64,000 nt of DNA. Origin: Legionellaceae bacterium (GTDB lineage Bacteria; Pseudomonadota; Gammaproteobacteria; Legionellales; Legionellaceae). The position numbers and the translations under genes are program-made. The stretch lies in assembly GCA_020831865.1 (NCBI GenBank), contig JAFIFT010000018.1, positions 1 through 64,000 on the forward strand, given 5' to 3'. The notes beneath the pieces are model-generated. The model had not been told where the DNA came from. It ran no database searches and saw only the letters and a list, made by a program, of their open reading frames with translations. Shown here in pieces: positions 25,025 to 34,768 of the stretch (positions within the stretch are counted from its first letter, which is position 1; every line of letters begins with the position of its first letter).

Positions 25025-25474
25025 TCAGGGCTGGCCGTCGCGTGACTGTGTGAGGGCTATGAGGGCTGGAATTTGTTGGAGATCGTCATGGATATACACA
25101 AGCGATTGGCCAAGACGTTCGATATTGGCTGTCTCCTGTGGCGTCAGAAACAGCGACTCATAACGGAGTTCTGCTGTGAGTGCTTGCGCAGCGGCCAGCG
25201 ATGTTTGGATTTGCTGGCTCAATGATCGGCTGTCTGGCCAGTTCTCTTGTCGGAGAGCCTGGATTAGGCGCATCATCGGGAGAGACAGGTGTTCCAGAGC
25301 GGATTTGAGTTGGTGGAAGGCATGACTTGGAAACCATAAACCGACCAGCAGCGCTACCGCGCAACCAACGATGATCCCGAAGGCGCGAATGAGTAAGCCA
25401 CCAGCCAGGTCACCGGAATAATAGGGTGTGGACAGCAGCATAATAACGATGACTACGGCAATTTGTATGGCCAT
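25025..25474 (-). pseudogene. C-terminal remnant of a FUSC/aromatic acid exporter-like membrane protein
   Basis: The 149-residue frame starts in the middle of a hydrophobic segment (IQIAVVIVIMLLSTPYY) and carries one more membrane segment (AFGIIVGCAVALLVGLWF) and a helical cytoplasmic tail. Full-length FUSC/AaeB proteins have 600-700 residues and about ten or more membrane segments. The N-terminal part is missing, replaced directly by the truncated adaptor gene upstream. It is probably a remnant of a deletion. It might still be translated, but transport is unlikely. Confidence 0.7.
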
Positions 25475-25881
25475 ATAATTATATTTTGCACCCTCGAGGC
25501 ATACGCATCCAGTGTGGCTTTATCAATAGCGATTTGTTGGTGTTGCATGGCGACTTGCGGTTTGGCCTGTTCGAAGTTCGCTTCGGTTTTACGGAGCGCT
25601 ATGTCGTAATACATGGGCTCAATCATAAATAATGGCTCACCCTGCTGTACTTTCTGGTTGTTTGTAATGAAAATCTGGCGCAGATTACCGCTTACTTGCG
25701 GGTAGAGGCTGCTGACGGGAAAATAGACTTGGGCATCACGGGTGCTGGGGTTGCGTAATTCATTGAGATAGTACAGCAAGCTGAAGATGCCAAATAGCCG
25801 GATGACAGCAGTGACTATGAGGCCTTGCTTTTTTTCACCATAGAATATGCGACCGGGTAACGATTTTTTCAGTACAGTCAA
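25453..25881 (-). pseudogene. Truncated HlyD/EmrA-type periplasmic adaptor
   Basis: The frame begins with a membrane anchor and the typical adaptor sequence DAQVYFPVSSLYPQVSGNLRQIFITNNQKVQQGEPLFMIEP (read here in parts), then a helical hairpin start (EANFEQAKPQVAMQHQQ). After about residue 130 it runs out of frame into the exporter remnant (ending IIIWPYKLP). Normal adaptors have about 300-350 residues, so the hairpin's second half and barrel domains are gone. With the neighbouring exporter remnant it marks a deletion joining the two genes near 25460-25480. Confidence 0.75.
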
Positions 25882-26007
25882 GCTGCTGGGTCTTTACCAA
25901 GGCAATTCACGGGCATTGGTTCTCATTGGCGGTAGGGTCTATTTAAAGCTAGACTATGCTTAATGGGGTTAGTTTGATACCGCGCAAAGCGATTTCCAGG
26001 GGCTTCT

Positions 26008-26565
26008 ATGACTGACTTTTTAAAAACCAGGCGTTTAACCCTTAGGCTTACGGAACCAAGTGATTTTGAGCATATTCTGCGATTGCGCGCCGATCCGGAT
26101 GTGCAGCGATTCACCACACAAGGAGCACAGTCACGCCAAGATATCGAACGACTTATGGATACCATACTTGCGTACAAAAAAAAACATGGTCATGGCATGG
26201 TTTCTGTATTTTTACGTGATAGTGGGGAGTTTATAGGGCAAGCTGCAATCTTCCATAGCGACTACTATGATTTGCAACCGGAAATAGAAATTTGCTACCG
26301 TTTCCACAAGGCACACTGGGGGAAAGGTTATGCCACGGAAGTTACAAAAGCTCTTCTTGACTGGGGCTTTAAAAATCTGGATATTGATACCATTGTTTCA
26401 TTTATTGTACCGGAAAATATCGCTTCAAAACGAGTACTTGAAAAATGCGGTTTTCAATGTATTGGGCTTGCGCAATGTGCCTATGGCCTGCTTGAACGAT
26501 ATGAGGCCAAACGCACCGCGAATAAAGCATGGGGGTGTCACTTAGGCGGTGAGAATGAATGGTGA
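26008..26565 (+). CDS. GNAT acetyltransferase, RimJ/RimL-like
   Basis: A 185-residue protein starting FLKTRRLTLRLTEPSDFEHIL, the characteristic RimJ/RimL opening. Further motifs are the acetyl-CoA loop HWGKGYATE, then VPENIASKRVLEKCGFQ. The family acetylates N-termini of ribosomal proteins or small molecules; the substrate is unknown here. It is isolated between the efflux remnant and catalase, and no operon is visible. Confidence 0.88.
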   Translation: MTDFLKTRRLTLRLTEPSDFEHILRLRADPDVQRFTTQGAQSRQDIERLMDTILAYKKKHGHGMVSVFLRDSGEFIGQAAIFHSDYYDLQPEIEICYRFHKAHWGKGYATEVTKALLDWGFKNLDIDTIVSFIVPENIASKRVLEKCGFQCIGLAQCAYGLLERYEAKRTANKAWGCHLGGENEW

Positions 26566-26825
26566 ACACAGCCTGAAAATGTAAGGGAAAAATGAGGTCA
26601 GTCTCTAAGGCCTTTGCATGTAGGCGTTGTCAATGATTGAAAAAAAACCGTTCTCTGGTAGGTAGCGTAGAAAAACATCAGGATTGAGAGAGGCGTGATT
26701 GGGTCAGACGTTGAAAAAGTTTCTATATTTGTGAACGGGGGGTTATCTTTGCGTTCCTACTACCGCTTGTTGGTCCATATTACGCTACTCTACGATAGCT
26801 ATGCTGCGTTAAGTGGTAGAAGTTG

Positions 26826-26865
26826 CCGACAACAAAAACCACCCGAAGGTGGTTTTTGTTGTCGG
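26826..26865 (-). terminator. Strong hairpin downstream of katA
   Basis: CCGACAACAAAAACCACC (26826-26843) and its exact complement (26848-26865) form an 18-bp stem with a CGAA (UUCG on the minus strand) loop, 9 bp after the catalase stop. The T5 lies inside the stem. The gap 26566-26825 shows no gene. Confidence 0.75.
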
Positions 26866-26873
26866 GGCATAGT

Positions 26874-28340
26874 TTAAGGGCAGCTTTTTTTGACCTCCTT
26901 TTCGATGCGTTCCCCAATCTCCTTATCAATGTTTTTCCAATATTGGAAGGCTCTTTCCAGCACCGCTTTACTGACACCATTTTTCAGGTGGCCTGCTGCG
27001 TTCTGGACGAGTCGGTCACGGGCCCCATCGTCCATAATCTTGCGGACCAAAGTGTGGGCCTGTCCAAAATCATCATCCTCCTTGCGTAGGGTATAGGCCG
27101 CACGCACAAAGTCTCCTTCTGCTTCCCAGGTTGCTATTTCTGGATTTCTGGAGCTATCGGCGTGAGCGCCACCCTTGGAATTGGGCGCGTAAACCGGATC
27201 GGAGACATTTTCAACCCGCATCGCCCCGTCTTTACTGTAACTATGCACCGGACACTTGGCTTTATTTACCGGTATTTGCTTGTAATTGACACCCAATCTT
27301 GCGCGATGGGCATCTGCATAGGAGAATACTCGCGCCAGCAGCATTTTGTCTGGACTGATACCTGTTCCGGGTACCATATTATTCGGTTCAAAGGCTAGCT
27401 GCTCAATTTCAGTATGATAATCGCTTGGATTACGGTTCAGAGTCAGTTTGCCGAGCCGAGTCAGAGGATAGTCTGCATGCGGCCAGACTTTTGTCAGATC
27501 AAAGGGGTTAAACCGATAGGTTGCTGCATCCTCGAACGGCATAATCTGCATATAGAGTGTCCAGCTCGGATAGTTGCCCTGGCAGATAGCCTCATACAGA
27601 TCGCGGGTATGATAATCGCCATCTGTACCCGCCAGATGATCGGCTTCTTCCTGCGTCAGGCACTCGATTCCCTGATCGGTCTTGAAATGGTACTTGACCC
27701 AGAATTTCTGTCCCTGAGCGTTCACCCACATGTAGGTGTGGCTGGAATAGCCATTCATGTGGCGCCAGGTTTTGGGGATGCCGCGGTCGCCCATCAATAT
27801 GGCCACCTGATGCGCGGATTCTGGTGAAAGGGTCCAGAAATCCCACTGCATATCATGGTCTCGCAAGTTATTATTGGCGCGACGTTTCTGAGAACGGATA
27901 AAGTGCTGAAATTTCATCGGATCGCGCACGAAGAAAACCGGGGTGTTGTTTCCGACCATGTCGAAGTTACCCTCACTGGTATAGAATTTTACCGAAAATC
28001 CACGTGGGTCGCGCCAGGTATCTGGGCTGCCGCGCTCACCCGCAACCGTAGAAAAGCGGGTAATGACTTCTGTTTTGGTTCCGGGTTGGAACACGGCCGC
28101 TTTAGTGTATTGGCTGAGATCGTCTGTGACTTCAAAATATCCGAATGCGCCACCACCTTTGGCATGTGGTTGGCGCTCGGGGATTTTTTCACGGTTAAAA
28201 TTTGCCATCTGCTCAATCAGATAATGATCATGCAGCACAATGGGGCCATTCGGTCCAATGGTGAGTGAGTGCTCATCACTGGGTACCGGTATTCCCGAAT
28301 CGGTGGTGGTGAATTTACGTTTTTGATCCTGATCTGCCAT
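26874..28340 (-). CDS. katA: Monofunctional haem catalase
   Basis: A 488-residue clade-3-sized catalase that converts hydrogen peroxide to water and oxygen. The active-site His59 is in ERQPHAKG, Asn132 in [11 protein letters not shown], and the haem ligand Tyr341 in [14 protein letters not shown]. There is no signal peptide, so it is cytoplasmic. L. pneumophila strains are best known for KatG-type enzymes, so a KatA/KatE-type gene is of taxonomic interest. It is monocistronic, with a strong hairpin behind it. Confidence 0.95.
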   Translation of the reverse strand: MADQDQKRKFTTTDSGIPVPSDEHSLTIGPNGPIVLHDHYLIEQMANFNREKIPERQPHAKGGGAFGYFEVTDDLSQYTKAAVFQPGTKTEVITRFSTVAGERGSPDTWRDPRGFSVKFYTSEGNFDMVGNNTPVFFVRDPMKFQHFIRSQKRRANNNLRDHDMQWDFWTLSPESAHQVAILMGDRGIPKTWRHMNGYSSHTYMWVNAQGQKFWVKYHFKTDQGIECLTQEEADHLAGTDGDYHTRDLYEAICQGNYPSWTLYMQIMPFEDAATYRFNPFDLTKVWPHADYPLTRLGKLTLNRNPSDYHTEIEQLAFEPNNMVPGTGISPDKMLLARVFSYADAHRARLGVNYKQIPVNKAKCPVHSYSKDGAMRVENVSDPVYAPNSKGGAHADSSRNPEIATWEAEGDFVRAAYTLRKEDDDFGQAHTLVRKIMDDGARDRLVQNAAGHLKNGVSKAVLERAFQYWKNIDKEIGERIEKEVKKSCP

Positions 28341-28444
28341 GTGCGTATCTTCCTTTATATTAAAATGTCATACGGTCATACTATGCCTGAGGGACTCACC
28401 GGACTGTGTTCCGAATTGTGAATACAGCCTTGGCTTAACTTCTC

Positions 28445-29122
28445 TCAGGCACAGGTTGATTTGGCCTGATGCATTATAGAATACACTTCATTGTCGCCAA
28501 CAACAATGTGATCGAGCAGTCGAACGTCAATCCATTCCACTGCCTGTTGAATTTTTTCGGTTATCCTGAGGTCTTGTTGGCTTGGCTCGCAGTGGCCGGA
28601 GGGATGATTATGGGCGATGATGATAGCGGCAGCATTCAGCGCCAGGATGCGATCAATAATAGGGCGAATGAAGACATTGGCACTGTTAATGCTGCCTTGA
28701 AACAGGGATTCAAAGGCCAGCACACGGTGCTGATTATCGAGAAAGATCACCGCGAAGACTTCATGGCGCTGGTCACGCAGTTGACGCTTCAGGAAGTGGA
28801 AACTTTGTTGGCTGCTGGTGATGCGAATATCTTTTTTCAGACAAATGAGATCACTGCGCCGGCAAATTTCTCGTGCTGCCTGCAATTGCACATAGCGCAC
28901 GGCTCCCAGTCCTTTGATCCGGGTGAAGGTCTGGTAGTTGCAATTGAGTATGGCCCGCAGATCACCGACGGTACTCAACAGTTCCAATGCCAGCTGTTGA
29001 CAGGATGTATTGCCGCTGCCAGATGAAATAACAATCGCTAACAATTCGCTATCGGATAAATTTTGGGGACCATAGGTCAAGAGTTTTTCGCGCAGCTGCG
29101 GCGAATGAGTATTGGACTTCAT
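28445..29122 (-). CDS. radC: DNA repair protein RadC family (JAB/MPN domain)
   Basis: A 225-residue protein with an N-terminal helix-hairpin-helix region (RIKGLGAVRYVQL) and a JAB1/MPN-like metal domain with its signature HNHPSGHCEPSQQD near residue 175. The family name is historical; the biochemical role is uncertain. The start (MKSNTHSPQLREKLLTYGP) matches the family, which usually begins slightly earlier with WPxxxRPREKL. Here those residues are abbreviated. Confidence 0.9.
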   Translation of the reverse strand: MKSNTHSPQLREKLLTYGPQNLSDSELLAIVISSGSGNTSCQQLALELLSTVGDLRAILNCNYQTFTRIKGLGAVRYVQLQAAREICRRSDLICLKKDIRITSSQQSFHFLKRQLRDQRHEVFAVIFLDNQHRVLAFESLFQGSINSANVFIRPIIDRILALNAAAIIIAHNHPSGHCEPSQQDLRITEKIQQAVEWIDVRLLDHIVVGDNEVYSIMHQAKSTCA

Positions 29123-29351
29123 GCCATTTCCTTGTTTATGCTTGCTGGGTTGGATGCGTCTCGTCGTTTTCCTCCGAGGGTCATAGAGTACCCCAAATGG
29201 CCATCGTTTACCATGATTGTCTTTGTGCAGGCAGAGGAGTCCCTTCTCTCCCGTAATGGTGCCTGTGAGAGGGGCGCTCCTTCAGTATCATCCCCCCGGT
29301 TACCCCTATCGGAAAGCGGCGCATGCTGCGGAATGTCGAGTCTTATGCCTG

Positions 29352-30761
29352 CTAGCTTTGTCGTTGGTCTTCGCGTTTTTTACGCCAGTACAGTAGAACA
29401 GCAGGTAAAATCATCACCACAATGCCTAGAGAAAAGATGAGTCTGAACTGGGAGGCTGAGCCAAAATCCATGGCTTCTTGCGGTGGGATAAAGCCTACAA
29501 TCAGAGTCAATGTACAACCGATAAGGCCCAGAAGGCAGGTGAGATAATAGCCTGCTTTGCCACCGGGTATGGTAAAGGCATTTTTGTTTTTGCCCGTACT
29601 TGATTTCAGTCGCCAGGCCGCGCAGAACATCATGACGTACATCAGGATATAGAGCTCAGTGCTTAAATCGGTAAACAGCCAATAGATGGCATTAATGGAG
29701 GGCAGTAACAAAAACCCGGAACACAAAAAGGTGACCAGCACCGCCTGTAACACCAAAATGCGTGAGGCTACGCCGTGTTGATTGGGTTTGTAGAACCAAT
29801 GCGGTATAAAACCATGATCGGCGGCCAGCATCAAGCCTTTGGCTGGAGATATAATCCAGTTGACCATACCGCCCACACTGCCTATCAGCAGTAGAACAGC
29901 AATGACCGGGGAGAGAAAGCCTAAATGATAAGCATCAAGAAAACTCTCAAACGCACGCATGACGCCGTCAACCAGACTGATATCTTTTGTGGGCAGTACA
30001 AAGGCGATCGCCAGGGAGCCAAAGATCATGGTGCTGAGAATTAACAGGGAGGAATAGAACATGGCGCGGGGATAGTTACGGCTGGGATTATCAATATTGC
30101 GCACATGCACGGCCGCCAGCTCCATGCCCAGAAAGGCTGTCATAATCGCCGTGAGTGACACCCAGGATTGCGAGTCACGCCATTGGGGAATCAGGCTTGG
30201 CAGACTTAAATCAATGGCTAGCGGATGGCCTTGAAGCAGCCAGATCAAGGCCAGCAGAATGATGAAGGCCATGGGAATAATCATACCAAAAAAAGCACAA
30301 AAACCGGCAAAATTGGCTGAAGCACGCAAGCCGGACAGGCCAAGCCAGGTTAACGACCAGAAGACCACCAGGATAACCCCGATGATATAAAATTTGTTCG
30401 CTGCCAGGGCTGGATCAATTAAGTGGGCTAGCGTACCTGCGATAAAGGACAGGATAGTGGGGTACCACACCATGGTATTGATCCATTGTAACCAGATTGC
30501 AAAAAAAGCGGTATTTTCACCAAAGGCTTTTTTGATCCAGCTGTAGACGCCCCCTTCTTCCTCCGGCAGGTTGGAGGAAAGCTCCGCGGCAACTAGTGCC
30601 ACAGGAATTAAAAAAATAAGCGCGGAAAGGATAAAGAAAAAGATCAGAGACGAGCCAAACAACGCAGTACCGGGTAAGTTACGAATACTGTCAATGGCAC
30701 CGGTGATCAGCAGCACCAGTGCCAGAATAGAAATTTTCTCATTGCTAATTGCTTTTTTCAT
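29352..30761 (-). CDS. APC-family amino acid transporter
   Basis: A 469-residue inner membrane protein with about 12 hydrophobic segments. It starts with a short cytoplasmic arm and SILALVLLITGAIDSIRNLP. The APC signature EEEGGVYSWIKKAFG after TM2 and ELAAVHVRNIDNPSRNYPRA in the middle are typical of glutamate/GABA-type antiporters (GadC/YjeM-like). It probably exchanges or takes up amino acids. This subfamily is expanded in Legionella. Substrate not determinable. Confidence 0.88.
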   Translation of the reverse strand: MKKAISNEKISILALVLLITGAIDSIRNLPGTALFGSSLIFFFILSALIFLIPVALVAAELSSNLPEEEGGVYSWIKKAFGENTAFFAIWLQWINTMVWYPTILSFIAGTLAHLIDPALAANKFYIIGVILVVFWSLTWLGLSGLRASANFAGFCAFFGMIIPMAFIILLALIWLLQGHPLAIDLSLPSLIPQWRDSQSWVSLTAIMTAFLGMELAAVHVRNIDNPSRNYPRAMFYSSLLILSTMIFGSLAIAFVLPTKDISLVDGVMRAFESFLDAYHLGFLSPVIAVLLLIGSVGGMVNWIISPAKGLMLAADHGFIPHWFYKPNQHGVASRILVLQAVLVTFLCSGFLLLPSINAIYWLFTDLSTELYILMYVMMFCAAWRLKSSTGKNKNAFTIPGGKAGYYLTCLLGLIGCTLTLIVGFIPPQEAMDFGSASQFRLIFSLGIVVMILPAVLLYWRKKREDQRQS

Positions 30762-30944
30762 GAATGCTCTGCGTCATATTCCTGGTGTAAAGCTTTGCAA
30801 GCGGTATCACTATGGGCCGTGCGGCGTGAATTGGTCGATGCTTTTTTTAGCCCTTTGTTTTTTGGAGTGCAACTCGTAAAGCTTGTAAACAAAGGGGTGA
30901 TTATAACCTGAATGACGTTGGTTTAAATAGTCTTAAGGTGATAA

Positions 30945-31838
30945 TTATTGATTTTCCAACAGGGTGCTGGCAGAGTCATGTGTCATGACGATAATCGATA
31001 TGCGGCGGTTTTTCGAGCTAAAGGCATTTTCTTTATCGAGAAGAATGGTATTGGCATAGCCGGTAATGCGTAAAATCTTGTCTTCTGACATTCCGGATGT
31101 GACCAGGGCGCGACGAGCCGCATTGGCCCGTTGCGTTGACAGCTCCCAGTTGGTTTGCTCCAGCGCCTCGGGATTGTGGAAGGGGTGGGCGTCGGTATGG
31201 CCCTGGATACTGACTTTATTCGGTAGATTATTGATAAGAATGGCAATTTTTTCCAGTATCTTTTCCATTTCCGGCGCCATTTTATCACTCCCCATACCAA
31301 ACATGGGCTGTTCGTTATTGTCGATCAATTGAATGCGCAAACCATCGGCGACAACATCCATGAGCAGTTGGTCTTTTAAGTCACTTAAACTGGGATCTTG
31401 TGCCATGCTCAGCGTGATATTAGATTTCAATTGTTCGAGATTTTTTACATCCTGCTCGCGGTTTCCCGGATCCAGAACCTGAGCGGTCGTCTCATCGACA
31501 TTGATTGGCTGGTTGGACGCAGAAACTACCCCGTCTTTTTCTTCTATATTCTTGCCGCCACCGGCAATGGCGTTACTGCGCGTCCCCATGCTGTCGCCGC
31601 CCATCAGGGCAATTCGCACCGGTTGCTTAAAAAAATCTGATAAGCCTTCTCGCTGTGCCTTGTTCAATGAAGCCAGCAGCCACATTAATAAAAAAAATGC
31701 CATCATGGCGGTGACAAAATCGGCAAAGGCAATCTTCCAGGCCCCGCCATGATGGGCATGCTGGTGTTTTTTGCCCCGCTTGATAATAATCGGTGCCGTT
31801 GTATTGTCTTCCGCAAGATTTTCTTTTTTCCCTGCCAT
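30945..31838 (-). CDS. motB: Flagellar motor stator protein MotB
   Basis: A 297-residue protein. A cytoplasmic basic start (IIKRGKKHQHAHHGGAWKIAFADF) leads into a single membrane segment with the proton-carrying Asp in FADFVTAMMAFFLLMW. The C-terminal OmpA-like peptidoglycan-binding domain contains QGHTDAHPF and STQRANAARRALV. It forms the stator complex with MotA, which is encoded 15 bp upstream in the same operon. Confidence 0.95.
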   Translation of the reverse strand: MAGKKENLAEDNTTAPIIIKRGKKHQHAHHGGAWKIAFADFVTAMMAFFLLMWLLASLNKAQREGLSDFFKQPVRIALMGGDSMGTRSNAIAGGGKNIEEKDGVVSASNQPINVDETTAQVLDPGNREQDVKNLEQLKSNITLSMAQDPSLSDLKDQLLMDVVADGLRIQLIDNNEQPMFGMGSDKMAPEMEKILEKIAILINNLPNKVSIQGHTDAHPFHNPEALEQTNWELSTQRANAARRALVTSGMSEDKILRITGYANTILLDKENAFSSKNRRISIIVMTHDSASTLLENQ

Positions 31839-31853
31839 GCGTGTACGTTTCCT

Positions 31854-32714
31854 TTAGGGGGTTTTGGGCGTTTTTATGGCTTCATTCAATTCATTGAAGG
31901 AAGGGCGTGCGGAGGAAAATAATACTTTGCGACCGTATTCGACCGCAATGATTGGCGGATTGTTGTGCAGGCTTGCCAGCAAGGTTTCCTTGATACAGTT
32001 GAGCATCAGTTGGGTTTCATTGGCACGTAGTTCCAGCGAGTTACCTATAGGGCCGACAAAACCATAGCCCAATAAAATCCCCAGAAAGGTGCCGACCAGC
32101 GCTTGTGCAACCAGAACCCCTAATTCGGAGGGCGGGAGGTGGATAGACTCCATGGTATGTACGACCCCGAGTACGGCGGCAACAATACCGAAGGCTGGCA
32201 TGCCATCGGCCAGTTTATGGATGATATTGGCCGGGATCATGGCTTCCTGATGGTGCGTGTCAATTTCGTTATCCATCAGCGCCTCAAGCTGGAAGGGTTC
32301 CATATTGGAGGTGATAATAAGGCGGATATAATCACACACAAAGGGGACGATGGCGTGATTTTGCATGATGAGAGGGTAGTCGGCAAAAATTTTGCTGTTT
32401 TCCGGTTCATCCACATCGTTCTCCAGTGCCATTAATCCTTCCTGGCGGGCTTTGTTCAAGAGTGCATATAAAAAGCTTAACAACTCAGAGTACAGTTCCC
32501 GATTGGTTTGGGAGGCGGTGAAAATCGTGGGTAGCGCCTTGAGGACTCGTTTGAGATTATTACCGGTATTACCTACGACCAGCGAACCAATGGCGGCTCC
32601 CCCTATAATCAGGAGTTCAACCGGCTGCATGATCGCGGCCAGATGTCCACCGGCGAGCGCAAAGCCGCCAAAAACGGAGCCAATAATAATGAGGTAGCCT
32701 ATAATGACCAGCAT
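31854..32714 (-). CDS. motA: Flagellar motor stator protein MotA
   Basis: A 286-residue inner membrane protein with four membrane segments: two at the N-terminus (residues 1-50) and two around 165-215 (FGIVAAVLGVVHTM, LGVLVAQALVGTFLGILLGYGFVGP). The large cytoplasmic loop between them contacts FliG. It forms the proton channel with MotB. The length is typical (283-295). This operon implies a motile organism. Confidence 0.95.
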   Translation of the reverse strand: MLVIIGYLIIIGSVFGGFALAGGHLAAIMQPVELLIIGGAAIGSLVVGNTGNNLKRVLKALPTIFTASQTNRELYSELLSFLYALLNKARQEGLMALENDVDEPENSKIFADYPLIMQNHAIVPFVCDYIRLIITSNMEPFQLEALMDNEIDTHHQEAMIPANIIHKLADGMPAFGIVAAVLGVVHTMESIHLPPSELGVLVAQALVGTFLGILLGYGFVGPIGNSLELRANETQLMLNCIKETLLASLHNNPPIIAVEYGRKVLFSSARPSFNELNEAIKTPKTP

Positions 32715-32785
32715 CTGACCTTATCCCTAAGCTGAAGCAGTAAATACTTATTATAGCGAAAAAGCGCAATAAATCCAGAATGTTA

Positions 32786-33778
32786 TTAGGCCTGTGCCGT
32801 GAAAATGGCCCGCAGAGGTGCCGGATATCCTTCTCGCGTTTTATTCTGGTCGAGTGGGTCGAGGAAGTCAGACAGGGATTGAAAAGGCATCCATTCGGTG
32901 GAACGTTGTTCTGCGCAGGACGTCTGGTTCACATCCACAAGGCTGATATTCTGAAACCCGGCTCTGGCCAGCCAGGCCTGCATGCTATCAACGGAGGGAA
33001 TAAACCAGACATTGGCCATGCAGGCGTAACGATCAGCCGGCACCAGAACTGTGTTGGCCGGGCCCTCGATAATCAGGGTTTCGAGAACCAGTTCTCCCCC
33101 TGGTCGCAGCAGTGAGCGCAGGTGTTGTAAATGCTCAAATGGTGACTTGCGATGGTAGAACACCCCCATCGAAAATACGGTATCAAAATGGTGAAAATTC
33201 CGGGGGAGATATTCTATGCCTAAGGGTAGCAAGAAGACCGGATGGGCGCCCAGAAAATGTTTGATGGCTTGAAACTGTATCCAAAACAGTTGGGAGGGAT
33301 CAATGCCGACAACCAGGCGGGCGCCTGCTCCATACATCCGCCAACAGTGGTAGCCATTGCCACAACCGACATCCAGCACGCAACGCCCTTGCAAGGGACT
33401 AATAGCCTCTTTGATTCGGTTCCACTTCCAGTCAGAGCGCCATTCTGTGTCAATGTCGACGCCATGAATATGGTAAGGGCCTTTGCGCCAGGGTCGGAGG
33501 CTGTACAGCTGCTGTTTGAGTGCTTCCTGCGGTTGCGGGCTGAGCATGGGCTCTTGGAGCACACTGACACCGGTCTGGAGATCCCAGCGCCCGGCATGCA
33601 AGCGGGGTAGTCTTTCCAAGGTGTCAAGCCATTCATCAAGCAGACCATGGCGGTATGTTGCAAAGCGTTTGTCGAGGGCTTGAGGAATAATGGTCGCTAG
33701 CGATTGCAGCTCCGTTGGTTGTATGCTCTGATAAAAATCATCAAAGTAGGCATGCAGAGGGTCCATAGCCTGTCTCAT
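32786..33778 (-). CDS. cmoB: tRNA U34 carboxymethyltransferase CmoB
   Basis: A 330-residue enzyme that uses carboxy-S-adenosyl-methionine to make cmo5U at tRNA position 34. Motifs: RKGPYHIHGVDIDTEWRSDWKW (here in part), the SAM-fold loop DVGCGNGYHCWRM and FDTVFSMGVFYHRKSPFEHL. The length is close to E. coli CmoB (323). It overlaps cmoA by 4 bp. Confidence 0.95.
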   Translation of the reverse strand: MRQAMDPLHAYFDDFYQSIQPTELQSLATIIPQALDKRFATYRHGLLDEWLDTLERLPRLHAGRWDLQTGVSVLQEPMLSPQPQEALKQQLYSLRPWRKGPYHIHGVDIDTEWRSDWKWNRIKEAISPLQGRCVLDVGCGNGYHCWRMYGAGARLVVGIDPSQLFWIQFQAIKHFLGAHPVFLLPLGIEYLPRNFHHFDTVFSMGVFYHRKSPFEHLQHLRSLLRPGGELVLETLIIEGPANTVLVPADRYACMANVWFIPSVDSMQAWLARAGFQNISLVDVNQTSCAEQRSTEWMPFQSLSDFLDPLDQNKTREGYPAPLRAIFTAQA

Positions 33779-34518
33779 GTTTTAATAGCGATGATGGAGC
33801 AAAAATTGAGTTGCTGAAACCAGCTTTGACAGACGGAAAAACCGGCGTTATGGATACGCTCGTAGTGCGTTTGCAGGGTATCCGGTCGCAAGACTTTTTC
33901 GAGTGCCGAGCGTTTTTGGCTGATTTCGAGTTCACTGTATCCATTCTGACGTTTAAAGTCATAGTAGAGTTCCGTCATAAGATGGTTAAGTGTTGCCGGC
34001 TCCAGGACGATTTTCTCCGATAAAAACAACAAACCACCGGGAAGGAGCCCTTGGTAGATACGAGAGAGCAGGCATTGGCGCTGCTCCGGGGCTAAAAATT
34101 GCAAGGTAAAATTCAACACCACAATAGCCGCATTTTCAATCACGCTTTCGTTGATGTCGGCCAGGACAAATTCTACCGGGGTGGTATAACAAAAGCGGCT
34201 CACATGCTGTTTGGCGCGCGTGAGCATGGCAGGGGAATTATCTATTGCAAAAATTTTGCCTTCACTGTCATGCAGATGACGTTGCATGGCCAGGGTTGCC
34301 GCACCAAGGGAACAGCCCAGATCATAGTAATGGGCATGAGGTCTGGCAAATTTTTCACTGAGCTGCCCCAACATGGATAAAATGCTTTGATAGCCTGGTA
34401 CAGAGCGCTGAATCATATCAGGGAAGACTTCGGCTACGCGCTCATCAAAGAGAAAGTCACGCACTTCATGTAACGGTGTGGCATATACGCGATCGGGGGA
34501 GTAAAGCATTGTGCTCAT
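33775..34518 (-). CDS. cmoA: Carboxy-S-adenosyl-L-methionine synthase CmoA
   Basis: A 247-residue enzyme making carboxy-SAM from SAM and prephenate for CmoB. Family landmarks: DFLFDERVAEVFPDMIQRSVPGY at the start (read in parts), YDLGCSLGAATLAM (SAM loop), IFAIDNSPAML and LNFTLQFL. It is co-translated with cmoB. The pair serves decoding of wobble codons. Confidence 0.96.
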   Translation of the reverse strand: MSTMLYSPDRVYATPLHEVRDFLFDERVAEVFPDMIQRSVPGYQSILSMLGQLSEKFARPHAHYYDLGCSLGAATLAMQRHLHDSEGKIFAIDNSPAMLTRAKQHVSRFCYTTPVEFVLADINESVIENAAIVVLNFTLQFLAPEQRQCLLSRIYQGLLPGGLLFLSEKIVLEPATLNHLMTELYYDFKRQNGYSELEISQKRSALEKVLRPDTLQTHYERIHNAGFSVCQSWFQQLNFCSIIAIKT

Positions 34519-34555
34519 CGGATAGTGCCCTATCAGGCTTGTTTTTTATCGTGGG

Positions 34556-34768
34556 TCAAAAACCTTCCCAGAGGATACTGTTTTGATCTTGCGCATCGGC
34601 ATCATCACGTAAACGGGCGATGCGGGCATGTTTGGCGATTTCTTTTTTTTGTGAGTCCGATAAGGCATGCTCACGGTCAAAAGCATGAAACATGTAATCA
34701 TGGGGACTCACATAAAACTTGTCGATATCCAATGGACTCTTGCTTTTTTGGGTCATTTTAGCGCTCAT
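34556..34768 (-). CDS. Small conserved protein next to rpoH (CBU_0585-like)
   Basis: A 70-residue protein: [22 protein letters not shown] at the start and the helical [19 protein letters not shown]. It resembles a small family I remember from Coxiella and Legionella (CBU_0585), but I cannot confirm this. The start ATG (34768) overlaps the rpoH stop by 4 bp, so it is translated from the rpoH message. Role unknown. Confidence 0.65.
   Translation of the reverse strand: MSAKMTQKSKSPLDIDKFYVSPHDYMFHAFDREHALSDSQKKEIAKHARIARLRDDADAQDQNSILWEGF

Noticed and set aside
27414-28268. Plus-strand frames opposite katA
   Set aside because: Catalase is complete on the minus strand with all catalytic residues; the opposite frames are GC-driven shadows.
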